Part shown: positions 52,936 to 64,000 of the stretch, piece by piece | Position numbering within the stretch: the stretch's first letter is position 1 | Layout of the letters: each line of letters begins with the position of its first letter | From: Lates calcarifer | Lineage: Eukaryota > Chordata > Actinopteri > Centropomidae | Length of the DNA stretch: 64,000 nt | Assembly: GCF_001640805.2 (NCBI RefSeq) | Contig: NC_066850.1 | Coordinates: forward strand, 8,345,927-8,409,926 | Reading direction: 5' to 3' | Made by a program: the position numbers and the translations under genes | Notes under the pieces: generated by a model | What the model was told of the DNA's origin: nothing | What the model saw: the letters and a program-made list of their open reading frames with translations, nothing else | The model's database searches: none

Positions 52936-55900
52936 ATGTATGTTATGCTATTAATGTTAAACTAAAAATTGGATGCTCCATAGCACTGGATATCATAAAT
53001 AAATCCTTCTCACCTCGACCAAGACACACTAAACATCGTCAACAAACACTGTTCGGCTGCACAATCAAAAGCAGCTCATGATTTGCTTCTCCTTCACCAG
53101 CAGAAGCAATGTGGGGGTCATTTAAGGGTCTTGTCCAAGGTCACTTTAACATATGAACAGGACGAGCTGGGGATTGAACAGCCAACCCAGCGATTAGTGC
53201 ATAAGCTTCACCACCTGAGCTGCAGCAGTTGTGAAATAAAAGCCACTGAGCTCTGAAGTCAGTCATGTAAGAACCAACGTCATAAACAACAAAGTCAGTA
53301 TGAAACATTGACGTCTTCCTGCACATCATCAAACTGGTTTTGTAACTTTACAAATGATCTGTTTCCAGTGCATCTAAATGGAGGTGTAGCTAATGTGTTC
53401 AATGTGAAACGAGAACTTTTCAACACTCTGATCAATAATTGCTCCCCAGTCCTTGTCCTCAGAAGACATCAGACATCAGTATCAGACTCAAGGCTCATTA
53501 TGTAGGTTCAAGAAGGAAATAACACACTCTTGATGCATAAATACCACAGCAGTGCTTCAATAGGAATAGTAGATGAAGATGTCTCATTCAGTTTTACGCC
53601 TGTGTGTGTCTGTATGTGCAAGCACCTGTGGATTGATAATGAATGTGTTTTTCGATTTGAGGCACTACACAGATCAAAGCCTAGCTGGGCCTCTGAACTG
53701 CTCCGGGATGAAACAGACACACACACACAGAAAATGCCTCCTGTCTGGTCGACTTCCCCTGCTCTGCCTCTTCTGTCGGTGCCTGATAGCAGCGTGTGTG
53801 AGGGACAGTTGGACTGAAACCCAGGTGAGAGAAGGAAGTATTCACGACCACGTCACCAGCTAACTATCGCCAGGGCTGCCACTTCGCCATGACAACAAGG
53901 AATCTCATCACTATGGTAACACAAGAAGCAAGTGACTAGGAAATGACACAAAGGAAGTAAGGGTCAGGAGTAAACCAGGCTGTAAGCCAGTGGCCCCCAC
54001 GTCCCAGTTTCCTTCTGTAGTGTTCCAGTGAAGTGGAAAAACTTCTAAATTACAAGAAAGGTAACTTTAAATAAGAAATATCACGATCATCTGGTCAGGA
54101 ATGATTGATTTTATTATGTGAACAAAGTAAAAGTACTTAAATGTGTTTTTATGCAGATTTAAGACTTAACTGCCCTCAATATGAGATTCTTATGAGAAAA
54201 CACCTCCTTCATTACACAGAATATTCCTTTTGGAGGAGAAACCCTTAAACTCAGCAGGGGGGGACATCATAAGATGAAACTAACATCTTTCTTTCATCTA
54301 GCCTGACAGTAAAAGGGACTCCCCACAGGAGTAACAGAGCATCTCTTGCTGATGTCTTGGAGCCTAGTTTTTTAGGATATCCGGTACAGTCTCTCCCCTG
54401 AAAGAGCTTGTTTGCATCCTCATTTCCAGTCAAACAAACTTGAGACTAATATGAAAGTTGAGATCAGTTTTCACTTAAAAATAAAACTTCCATATATTTC
54501 TCACTACAACTGGAAGATTCACTTATGCAGGGAGTGTAAATCTGTGCAATGAGTTCCAGTTTGGTGAACTTTGACAAACTAATTCATGATGCTGGGCTAT
54601 AGCAAACTGTCAGGAGACAGAAAACAGTCCAAAGTGCTCTTGCAGCTTACTAGCTCTGTTGCACAATGCTGTTTTACTTAACCTCCTCTGCTGGAGTATG
54701 ACCTGCTTCACACAAGAAGCTGTAGGGTAAACGTATGGTCTGACCTGTTTTTACTTTATCCTGACACACAGATGTGCACCCACACAGTTTTCAAAACCCA
54801 GATGACTACACCAAAGGTCAAAACCTTCTGTAGAATAATTCTTAGAGCTTGTCTCAACGCCCCTCAATTCCTAGACAGGTGGGATTCACAGTTTTGCTTG
54901 CTAGACTAAAATCAGCAACTCATCAACACTGTAATAAGTAACAAACTTACCAACCTGACACCTGGATAGGTTGAAATAAACCACAACAATATTATACGAC
55001 TTGACAGATTTGATCTAGTACAGAGTTAACTCATACAGATAATAGCATTACAACCAGTCAGAGCATTCAACCTACTTCCCAACTCAGCATTCATCTATTC
55101 ATCCTTGGAGGCTTTGCCCAAAATCTTTTTCAAGGTTTTTAGAACAATGAAAAATAAGGGAGAAGTTGAGGGAAGTGATTGAAAGGTAGATTAAAGGTAC
55201 TCTAACCACTCTTCATGAAACGATTCCCTCTCACAAAAAGTTACAGTTCACATGCAAATGTGTTTCCCAGAACTAACAGTACATAATATATTTCTTGTTC
55301 ATTTCTTCCCATTCATATCATATCTCTAATTCTCCCTTTAACAGAAGCTAGCTGTCAGCCATGGTGTGTTCCTCCACACCTGACACAGTCTGATTAAGTC
55401 CAGCAGTTCCACCTAAGATCTGTTGTTAACCTCAAAGGTGTTTGCCTCTTGGCTCTTGTGTGGCTCCAGTGTGACAGGAGCAGAAATATGATTTCAATTT
55501 CCTGGGACCCAGGGCAAAAGGATTAAAGTTTCATTTGGTTCCAAGGCTGAAAGAGTTTAAACAACAGCTGCATTAACGCCACAAAGACAGAATGAAGGAT
55601 GAGGCATCAACACACAGAATAACTGAATAGGGCTGAAATAACCCAAACACTCACTAAGTCAACAAGGCTGGCTAATACACATGATAAATTTTAAGTATTT
55701 TACACAGATTACACACAAACATTAGCTTAACTCAGTTCCATTTATTCCAACTCTTAACTGCTCCCTGTAGAACTAGAAATGATTATTAATCATTTAAGCC
55801 ATTTTTTAAGCCAAATAAAATCACAAGTTCTGTCTTTTCAATGGGAATATTCACTGTTTTTCTTTGTCATCTATTATATTAAACAAGATGTCTTTGGGTT

Positions 55901-56394
55901 TTGGGCATTCAGACAAAATAAATAATTTAAATATGTAACCTTGAGTTTTAAAAGTCCAACATCATTCACACTATTTTTTGGCATTTAAATGGACAAAATG
56001 ATTAATTGATTAAAAATAAGACTAATCAATAATGAAATGAAAGTTTAGTTGCAGACTTACAACAGACTCCACTGCCACTTTAAATCCAAATATCTCTGTC
56101 TCGAATGACAACTATTATAAATACAATCCTTTGGTTTATTTGCTGTGTTTCCTGCCAGTGCACAAACACAAGTCTGTATGAGCAAACAATGTTGGGACGC
56201 CTGAGTTTTCATATTGTGATATTCCCCGTGAGAGGGTCTTTGTGTTTCTGTTGACCCTCCTCCACTGGGAGGTCAGAGGCCAGGGTGGAGTGTATTCCAC
56301 CGGGCTGGTGCTCACTATGATTTCTTACTGGGAGACAGCATTTAACACTAACTGATCTCTGATCATGATCTCATGTCCGTTTCATGAGTCTTAC

Positions 56395-56581
56395 CGGTGA
56401 GCTGACAGTCGTCGTTAGAGCCTGCAGAGTCTTCCTGGTTAGGACTGAGGGGAGGGCTGGCGGGGGGGCTGGTGCTGAAGCTGGCGTAGCCCAGGGATGA
56501 GCTCACCTCACTGGGCTCACAGCTGTGGTTGACCGGCCTCTGGACGTCCAGGGATGAGGACAGAGAGGTGCGCTGCTTGGG
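56395..56581 (-). CDS. anks1b: anks1b exon: Ser/Pro-rich linker after the ankyrin repeats
   Basis: This 187-nt exon starts in phase 0 after a CTTCTGCATCCAG acceptor and ends in phase 1 at ACCG|GTAAGA. It encodes about 62 residues beginning PKQRTSLSSSLDVQRPVNH and continuing through SSSLGYASFSTSPPASPP to NDDCQLT plus the first base of the next codon. This part belongs to the low-complexity linker between the ankyrin repeats and the SAM domains of the long ANKS1B isoform. It has many SP/TP and SSS motifs and no folded domain, so phosphorylation or adaptor binding is likely but inferred. The open frame runs on into the intron on both sides, including a (TA)n tract read as alternating Tyr/Ile; that extension is not coding. 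The split last codon (G plus AC) makes Asp with the 38 kb exon. Confidence 0.9.
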
Positions 56582-56656
56582 CTGGATGCAGAAGAGAAAG
56601 AAGAAAAGGACAATGGTTAGAGAGCTATAAAGCTTTAATGCTTCTTTTGGAGTGCT

Positions 56657-56717
<61 letters not shown>
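56657..56717. repeat. (TA)n microsatellite, 61 bp
   Basis: TA tract with one TACA interruption, starting 76 bp from the 56.4 kb exon on its acceptor side. Confidence 0.97.
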
Positions 56718-56719
<2 letters not shown>

Positions 56720-57044
56720 CACTACTATATTCTCTTTTTTGCAACTAACTGTACTGTGGCTTTATCCACTTTCTTCTTTGCTTTTGGGATTTTGGGCATT
56801 TTATCAATCATGCATGTATGTTATGCAAGTCACAAAAAACAGCAAGGAACAACTAGTCGGTGTCCAACATGTCCTCTGCCCCATCACAGTCAATCAATCA
56901 AAGTCAACGCAGTATCCTCCTACATGACCAAAATATGTTTTGTGTGTATATCTGCACCTCTGTGCATGACTCAAAATTTTAGACTCATTAATTCTGACAC
57001 CTGAACAGGTTGTGATGCAATAAAACAAACAGATGTCAGCGTGG

Positions 57045-57960
57045 TTTATGTAAGAATGGTGCAAGGATGGAAAAAAGAGATGGATGGAGATAAACATGGA
57101 GAGGTGATATATAGAGAAGTGGACAAAAAGAGACAGATTGAGAGAGAGAGCCAAGATGACTGCTTACAGTCGAGTGAGTGAGTGAGAAAGTGCGACAGAG
57201 GACAACTGAAGCTGTAGACTGGCATCTGGTAAACACGTCTTACATAATGAGGCATTTTCAGCTCTCAACAACCTGCTGCTATGCTTCACAAACAGCTCAG
57301 GCAGTCAAAACCCTGCTGGTGTATGTGTGTCTGTGTGTGTGAGAGAGAGAAATCAGAGGATGTAGGCAAAGTGAATCAATACAGTGAACCATAAAGGCAA
57401 AATAACATCCTGAAATACTGACACATGACAGGGACAACCTTCATAAGACCTTTGCTGTCTTGTGTGTGACTCAAAGCACAAAAACTGAACCTTGAGAAAG
57501 AGAAGAGAGAGGAAGAGGGAAGGATATGAAAGGAAATGAAAGCAGAGGAGGGGAAAAGTTTTTTTTCTATGCAGAGCGCCCTCAAATTGGGCTTTGAAGC
57601 ATCTTCAGATCGCCTGAACTAAAGTGAGATGAAAACAAAAACAAAACAGGAGCAGGGAAATAGATTGAGCAAGGAAAATGCATGAAAAATGAAAAGAGGA
57701 CTGGACAGGGAGAAATGAAAAATTGTGAAGATGAAAAGACACAGCGAGTGAAGATGGCAGCAGTGAAGAAAGAAAAGGGAAGAAACATAAAACCGAGAGA
57801 AGAAATGGCAGGAAGAGGTAAGATTTTTAAGCAGGTCAGAAAGGAATGAAACTTTGAAAAAAGGAATGAAGGAAGGAAGGAGTCAGAAACAGTAGTGTCA
57901 TCAAAGACAGAAGGTCATGGTCTTCTACCGCTAAAAAGAGAGAGGAAATTACATTTTGGA
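57045..57960. repeat. Purine-rich low-complexity block
   Basis: About 900 bp of A/G-rich plus strand, ending in GGAATGAAGGAAGGAAGGAG. Long stop-free stretches in minus frames reflect the composition. Confidence 0.75.
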
Positions 57961-58014
57961 AAAGATACACATTTACTTTCTTACTGAGAATTTAATGAGA
58001 AGACTGAAACCAAT

Positions 58015-58400
58015 CTCAGGTTTGTACAGTAAATGAGACTACCACCTGCAGCTGATTAGCTTAGCTTAGGTTAGCATGAAGACTCAAAACAGTGGGAACA
58101 GCTAACCTTGCACAGTCACTGCTCCCAGCCAAGAAATCATGGATCATAACCCCCTTAAACTACAAAGTAACATCACTACTCTTTAGTTTTTGAACAAAAA
58201 AGATGCAACATGTTTATTAATGAGTCTTAGAGAGCCTGGTACACAGATATTATTACCTTCCCATTTCCAGTCATTATGCTAAGCTAGGCTAAGCTAACTG
58301 TCTCCAGCTTCATGTTTTTCATGCAGATATGAGAGTGGTATTACTGATCTTCTCATCTAACTCTGGGCAAGAAAGTGGGATAAGGTTATATCCCAAGATA
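58015..58400. repeat. Dispersed repeat family A, two arms in opposite orientation
   Basis: A forward arm (TTAGCTTAGCTTAGGTTAGC at about 58057) faces a reverse arm (CATTATGCTAAGCTAGGCT at about 58274), with CTGCTCCCAGCCAAGAAATC between them. Either a fold-back element or one copy inserted beside another. Confidence 0.7.
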
Positions 58401-61400
58401 TCAAGCAAGTTCTTTAACATTAAAAGAAAAATCCACCCAAAAATACAAAAACTATAGCTATTGTGAATAAGATGAACAAAGGTCACATCAAGAAATTTTC
58501 ACACAGACAATTTGGTAACAACCAGAAAGAGAGAGAGTTTTACTGAGACTGCATAACATGAATAAATCTAACATAGAGGAGGCACAGACACTGTACTAAT
58601 GTCCCAACCAGAGCAGCTTCAACAGAGCAGAATGCAGCACAATCACAGCAGCAGTAGCATCCATTTTTTTTGCTTTTCGGTGGAGAGCTGGTCAGTGGGG
58701 AATAACACCACAGCAACAACATCCCACAGAGACTAAGGACCAATGCATCAACCAGACAAGATCACAGCAGCACAGAAAAGGCAACAGGGAATAAAGACAA
58801 TGATGTATGAGGCCAACAGGGAATAGCCCTGACTGGGCAAGGGGACAGACATTACACAACACAGTTGTCAAAAATGTGTGTCTGTGTGTGCTTTAATGAT
58901 TCTTTTGTTTATTCTATTTAACTTTGGTCAGGTTACAAAAGAAATACAAAACAAGCCAAATTGCCTCAAAATCCTCGATGAAGTAAGAGGAAAAAAATTA
59001 ATATATTAAAATAAAAACCACTTCTTGCGATGTTCCCACACAAAACAGAACCTATGGCAATTATACTTTCCTGCGGGCTTAACAACCCAGAACAACTGAA
59101 GCCAGAATGACGATGCAACTGTTGTGTGACTTTGTGGCATTTCAATGTAGGAGGTTGAGGCTCTGTTGAGCCATCTAATATTTAATGAGCTTAACAGCAA
59201 CTTCAACTTCTCCTATTCATCGTTTAAGCATATTTTTATTCCTGCACTTATTGCTGCCTTGTCTCTGTGTATTTTGCTTCTGCTTCTCTCTAACAACTAA
59301 AGGTGTCTTCTCTCTGGAGTCGTGCTTATTAAGAGCTCACACATGCACATTAACACACACATACACACATATGCACGTACTGTGGTTCTGACTGAGACTT
59401 AGCGTTAACAATGCAAACGGGCAGCAGGCTAATGAACATGTCATGGCCGATTGGAAGGGGATTAATGAGCACAGACACACAGATGCACACACAATGACAC
59501 ACACACACATACACAGGCAGGGAGGTCCTCCATGCCTGACTAAACTACAACAAAAAACATTTTCCCCGCCTGCCTCAGCATCCCTGGGGGAAAACATGCC
59601 GATTAACACTTCACTAATGTGTTTAGGTGCTAATAAATGACATACCCATTAGCTAAAAAATGTAATTCCTCACCTAAGACGAGGTGAGATGTGCTTCTGC
59701 AGTTTGAGTTTGCCTGCACGCAGTGAAAATTGCTTATTTCTCTGTGAAATTGAGGAATTGTGTGTTAATTAATAATATGATAATCAACTATCATTAAATT
59801 ATCATGAATTCCAGATCAGATATTGTGGAGCTGGAGAACAAATGCATCTATTGCTGATGAATGGAACTTGAACAGAAGCAGAATTTACTGTGCAAACTGT
59901 TAACAATGCTAAAAAACATATAACGCATGTTAATTGTACCAAAAAGTGGAAAGTATTTATCCCAAAATGTTGCCATTTCCATTAAGTCTCTTTAATGACT
60001 AACTAATTCAGCAATTCAACATGAGCTGGGGACTGGAAGGTAATTTTCATAATGGTTCTAACTGATATTGTCAGTTGTTGGTGCAACTCTTCTGTTTACA
60101 GTAGTTTAGACTTAATGGTGCTGAATATGGAGCAATGCACATATCTCTTGTAGCCATCGTTTTTATTTCTTTCCCATTCTCATGCCATTCTCATCTTTAT
60201 TTCAGTTGTGCCACACGTCCACATAAAGATGTAAACACACAAACTCAGAGGACAAAAAGCTCGGGGGAGCAGAGCAGAAAGCACATCAGCATGCAGACAT
60301 GAACAAGAGAATAGAATATAAAAGGAGTAAACATCCAAACCCTTTTCTCTTCACATCCAGAGCAAACTCTTAACTGCAACTCTTAAACTATTATTCTACT
60401 ATTCAGCTCTTGACTCTGCATTCCCATTTTCCTCTGATACATTTCGCCTCTCATCTTTTCTTTCGCCTTTTTCTTGTGATGAGATCAAACTTCCTTTTTA
60501 TTCTCTTCAAGAAACGCTTTCAAAAAGTTTCAGCTCAGATGAGCCTCTCAGGTGACAACAATTTCAGCGACATTTACATATATAGTGCCACTTCTAAAGG
60601 CTAAAACGTGCCTCATGCATCCATGTGTCCCTCATCTCGCAATACACCCATGCTCCATCCACAGTCACTGAATTACTTGATGTGCTCTCATCCCTCCACT
60701 TTAATCAAAAAGGCTGTTGTTCCCCTGACATGCTGGTTTAAAGATCCTTCTTTTTCCCTCTTGTTGCATGTTGGAAATGCAAGAGAGAGACAATATAATA
60801 GTTTACTGCTAAGTCATGATATATGCAGGAGGAGGAGCAGTCAAGGGTAATGTATGAAGTCACCTTTAATTTTTGGGTTAAATAAAACAAGCCCTAACTT
60901 TTTTCCAAGGAATACTGAAAAGTTTTAGTCTCTTTCGGTTCAGTTCTTCACATCTGGTTGTTATTGCCATGTCACACATGTTTGTGTCCAACTCAATATT
61001 TATTTAAGGTTGGGTGGTGGTTTTCTAAATCAAAAACATATTTCTGATAAGTTATGTTATATGTTTCTAAAAACTAAAAAAAATATTTCAGAGAACTTTG
61101 GCTTTGGTCCCATGATGCTCAACTGGCATATTTTTTGAGGCTGTACAGTAAATTACTGATAAGTTTACTATGATGTGACATTAGCACTTGTTTCATCAGC
61201 TTAATGTGCCACTGTCCTGACTGTCAATGATCTTTCCTACTAGTTATATTGCGAGAATTCCTCTAAATACTTAACAAAAGTCCAAAAAGGCCAGAAATAA
61301 CCTGTAACCTAGCAGAAATCAAGCATTATTTGAGATATGAAACAGATATCACAAAGTTCAGTTTGAGATGGCAGTGGTTCAGATCATCGTCTAAGATCAT

Positions 61401-63601
61401 TGGTCTGAAATTATCAGAGCAAGAAGCTTGTTTTTAACGACTGTCACAGTCTTCCCTTTCATCATCTCCTATCACTCCACCTGTGTGCATATACTCTTTC
61501 CTTCAGTCAGATGAAACAGCCTTTCACTTTGTCCATCATCTGAAATTGGGAAAAATGCAGGAAGATTTAGTGTAGCTCACTTTGAACTGGAAGTAATTCA
61601 CCGTCTGTCTGACATACAGCATTAAAGCATGAAGTTTTCCTGCCAAATCTTTAGTGGCACACAATTTAAAATGCAGTGCAGAGGCAAGCAGAGTGTAGCT
61701 GTCCACTTTGCTCATAATTAATGAGGTGAATGACTGGCAGGATTTATTGAAATCATCAAAATGCTACATACAAATCCTTTCAACGCGGGTGGAAATGCCA
61801 TGAAACAGCTCAGATGTGTAAACTCCACTGGAGAGCTTTTGGCATTAGCTTGAGTCAGTTCAATTAGCAGCATATGACCCACGTCCTGCCTCTGAGGCCA
61901 CAGGCATCCTGCTGGCTGGAGAAGCAAATCTTTAAGAACCACACACACAGACACACAAAGGTCACCTAGGTGTTCGAGCAACTTATACGTTCAGGTGGAG
62001 TGCAGTAAGCCGCAAGCTATGATGAGAGGAATGAGCTGACCAACGAAAGTGAGAGTAAATGAATGTTTTTTTCACCTTATGGGTCCACCTCTCTCTATTT
62101 TCTCTCTTTTTACTTTCGCTACTCTCTGTTCTTGCCACCATCCCCTGAATCCAAACAGCGTGTTCATGTGCCATGATTGTTTTATTGACTGTGTGCATGT
62201 GTGTGTTTCTGCATGTGTGGTCTCAGCAGCAGTACAGTATGGGCTTGATTCAGAGCTGGCACAAATGCGGCGTCATATTCCTAGAACTGCACAGTGCACA
62301 CACCTACTGCAATTACGCACAGATCCATGCAGATTTGCTGGAAGATTAACAGACTGAAGCAACACTGTCAGGTAGGGATCATCAAGTGACTATGTGTCTG
62401 TATGTGTGTATGTGTGTGTGTGTATTCAGCACAAACACAGTCACAGCAGCTAAGTGATTGATGTGTGTGAACAGATTAATGAGCTCTAAATGCCAAAGTG
62501 ATTAGTGAAGTGTCTTATTAAAGAATCAGGAGATTTTATGGTGAAAAAAAAATGTCTCACAGCTCCGCAAGTTCCACGAATTGGAATGTATTGGAAAAAA
62601 TGTCTAAAATGTCTAATTGATCAACAACGCGGTTTATAAAATCTCAGAAAATATGGGAAAATGTCTCATCACAAGTTCACAAAGCCAAACATAATATCTT
62701 CTATTTGCTTGCTTGTCCGAAAGAGCCAAATATAGAGAAAGAGAAAATAAGCACATACTCACTTTTGAGAAGTTGGAACATAAGGACTGTTTGGCATTTT
62801 TGATTGATTAATTAGTTAAACAATTTTCCAGGTTTTTCAGCCTCTCAACTTATAACTGACTTTTAGCACAGTATCTGCTTATGGTGTGTAGCTAATATGT
62901 TAGCAAATGTCCTACTGGAGTCATTTGTTCACCACCTGTTAAAAAAAATGGTACCAATTAATTCCAAATCACGGTAATGTGTGAGAACACATTCTTTCAT
63001 AGCTCAATTTGCATGAAGACAGATACATTTTTACTGTCTTTATTCCAACAGACACACCACTAGCACTGGCTCAGCAGTACAGAGAAAAAGTGTATCTTTG
63101 CACTGGTTTGTTTACTATAATTATGCTGTCATCACAAAATTACTCTACAGTGATGTTAAAATTATACATATCACCTTTAAGGTTTCTTGAGTTGGCCAAA
63201 AAAAAAAAAAACATCTTCATTTTAAGAAATACACTAAAATCAATACCCTTTTTTTCTCCATCAAGGATGGACTGATTGAAAATAATGCTCTGTAAGTGTT
63301 CAAGAGTACCTTGTCCACTGTAAATTGGGGAGTTGAGAGCATAATTCATCCAGTTTCCTCAGGCAGATTGTCCTGATGGATTCTGATGAAATAAAGTGGA
63401 TACTATCTGTCTTCTTAAAGCTCTTCCAGACTTTTCTTCCTCCTACAGTACGTGACAGCTGTGTCATATTCAGTACATTTACTATCAAGTGATTTGTATG
63501 TGTCTCTGCATCCTCTCAACCTCTGTATGGGAAAAATATCTATTATCTTCACGCCTGCGTGAAGCATCAGAAACCAGTGCTTTATCTATGTTTCACTCTG
63601 A

Positions 63602-63605
<4 letters not shown>

Positions 63606-63639
<34 letters not shown>
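63606..63639. repeat. (GT)n microsatellite
   Basis: 34 bp pure tract. Confidence 0.95.
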
Positions 63640-63640
<1 letters not shown>

Positions 63641-64000
63641 TGCGGTCAGAAAAGCTACATGCTTTACCAGACTGTCATTGTGTGCATCCTTTGTATGTGT
63701 TCATACATATGAAAAAATGTGCTCATGCATGCATATGTGTGTGTGTGTGTGTGCCCCAATATGATGCTCAGTCACACTTGGGAAGCAATGACAAACAGAA
63801 GCTGTTCTCCATAACTGTGCCACAGACAGAGACTCACACATTTCTATTTATTCTATAAATGTGAGGACCTTCAATGTAACGCATTCCCTGGCTGCAAGCT
63901 CTAACATGCGTGCAGTCTATCTATCTAACACTGTATTTCCATTCTTTTTACTGTTATTTCTGTCTACACTGTTTGTACATACTGTATCTGTTGCATTCTT

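Larger units (their letters stand above)
38094..56394 (-). other. anks1b intron, 18.3 kb
   Basis: Phase 1 intron, GTAAGA...TTGCAG. It holds microsatellites, repeat copies (39170-39430, 50850-51000, 52625-52935), a palindromic MITE-like element (43283-43438), a local repeat pair (47134/48715), a purine-rich block (43980-44560), a pyrimidine-rich block (51830-52130) and a Z-DNA-type tract (47087-47114). No further anks1b exon was recognised; a short alternative exon could be missed. Confidence 0.8.
948..56581 (-). other. anks1b: anks1b gene body, internal part (eight exons)
   Basis: Eight minus-strand exons can be joined without a frame break; all introns are GT-AG. Donor/acceptor phases from 5' to 3' are 1/1, 0/0, 0/0, 1/1, 0/0, 0/0, 0/0. 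The joined frame is 1503 nt (501 codons). Seen: a Ser/Pro-rich linker and two SAM domains in tandem. Known: ANKS1B (AIDA-1) has N-terminal ankyrin repeats, two SAM domains and a C-terminal PTB domain, acts as a neuronal scaffold that binds PSD-95 and APP, and can move to the nucleus. ANKS1A (Odin) is the closest alternative, but the short blocks [27 protein letters not shown] and ELGDYTK.FLINGYTSM, and the AIDA-1 type alternative N-terminus, fit ANKS1B better. I cannot tell which teleost paralogue it is if two exist. The first (ankyrin) and last (PTB) parts of the gene are outside the window. Confidence 0.95.
56582..64000 (-). other. anks1b intron, 5' side (partial)
   Basis: Sequence upstream of the 56.4 kb exon. 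It contains a (TA)n tract close to the acceptor, a purine-rich block (57045-57960), a repeat copy (58015-58400) and a (GT)n tract at 63606-63639. I could not find an ankyrin-repeat exon, so those probably lie beyond the window. Confidence 0.7.

Noticed and set aside
56363..56722. Open frame of 119 codons starting in the TA repeat
   Set aside because: Only 56395-56581 is bounded by splice signals; the Tyr/Ile part is the microsatellite.
1..64000. CRISPR arrays, tRNA or rRNA genes, bacterial operons
   Set aside because: Looked for spaced direct repeats, cloverleaf elements and tightly packed genes; none found. The regular repeats are simple microsatellites.

Overview
The window is vertebrate, and specifically ray-finned fish, genomic DNA. 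It is AT-rich and intron-dominated, with many long (CA)n/(GT)n, (CT)n and (TA)n microsatellites and several dispersed repeats of a type common in percomorph fish, including one built around alternating TTAGCTTAGC / GCTAAGCTAA arms. I see no bacterial, plasmid or phage features: no operons, rRNA, tRNA or CRISPR.

One protein-coding gene is supported, and it runs on the minus strand through nearly the whole window. It is the fish orthologue of ANKS1B (AIDA-1/EB-1), an ankyrin-repeat, tandem-SAM and PTB-domain scaffold of neurons and the postsynaptic density. The window holds the middle of the gene, eight exons from high to low coordinates: 56395-56581, 37438-38093, 36682-36804, 34780-34849, 32801-32907 (or 33043), 25099-25197, 23528-23680 and 948-1055. 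Every junction has GT/AG ends and compatible phase. Together they give 1503 nt (501 codons) of open frame: a Ser/Pro-rich linker followed by both SAM domains. The ankyrin exons should lie beyond base 64000 and the PTB exons before base 1.

The most interesting locus is 32.8-33.5 kb. Exon 32801-33043 has an in-frame ATG and its own leader, and encodes the N-terminus of the short AIDA-1 isoform (starting MAGSF... or MMWQC...). Inside its coding sequence lies a good, phase-matched splice acceptor (exon start 32907) through which the long isoform joins the same SAM1 exon. The codons for the AIDA-1 N-terminus therefore double as branch region and polypyrimidine tract of the long isoform.

Layout: 1-947 downstream intron; 948-1055 second half of SAM2; 1056-23527 giant 22.5 kb intron; 23528-25197 two SAM exons; 25198-32800 intron; 32801-38093 compact five-exon cluster with the internal promoter; 38094-56394 18.3 kb intron; 56395-56581 linker exon; 56582-64000 upstream intron. 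The rest is intronic: microsatellites, at least four dispersed repeat families, one palindromic MITE-like element, strand-asymmetric purine/pyrimidine blocks and scattered RFX X-box-like motifs. I found no convincing second gene on either strand and no new multi-gene system.
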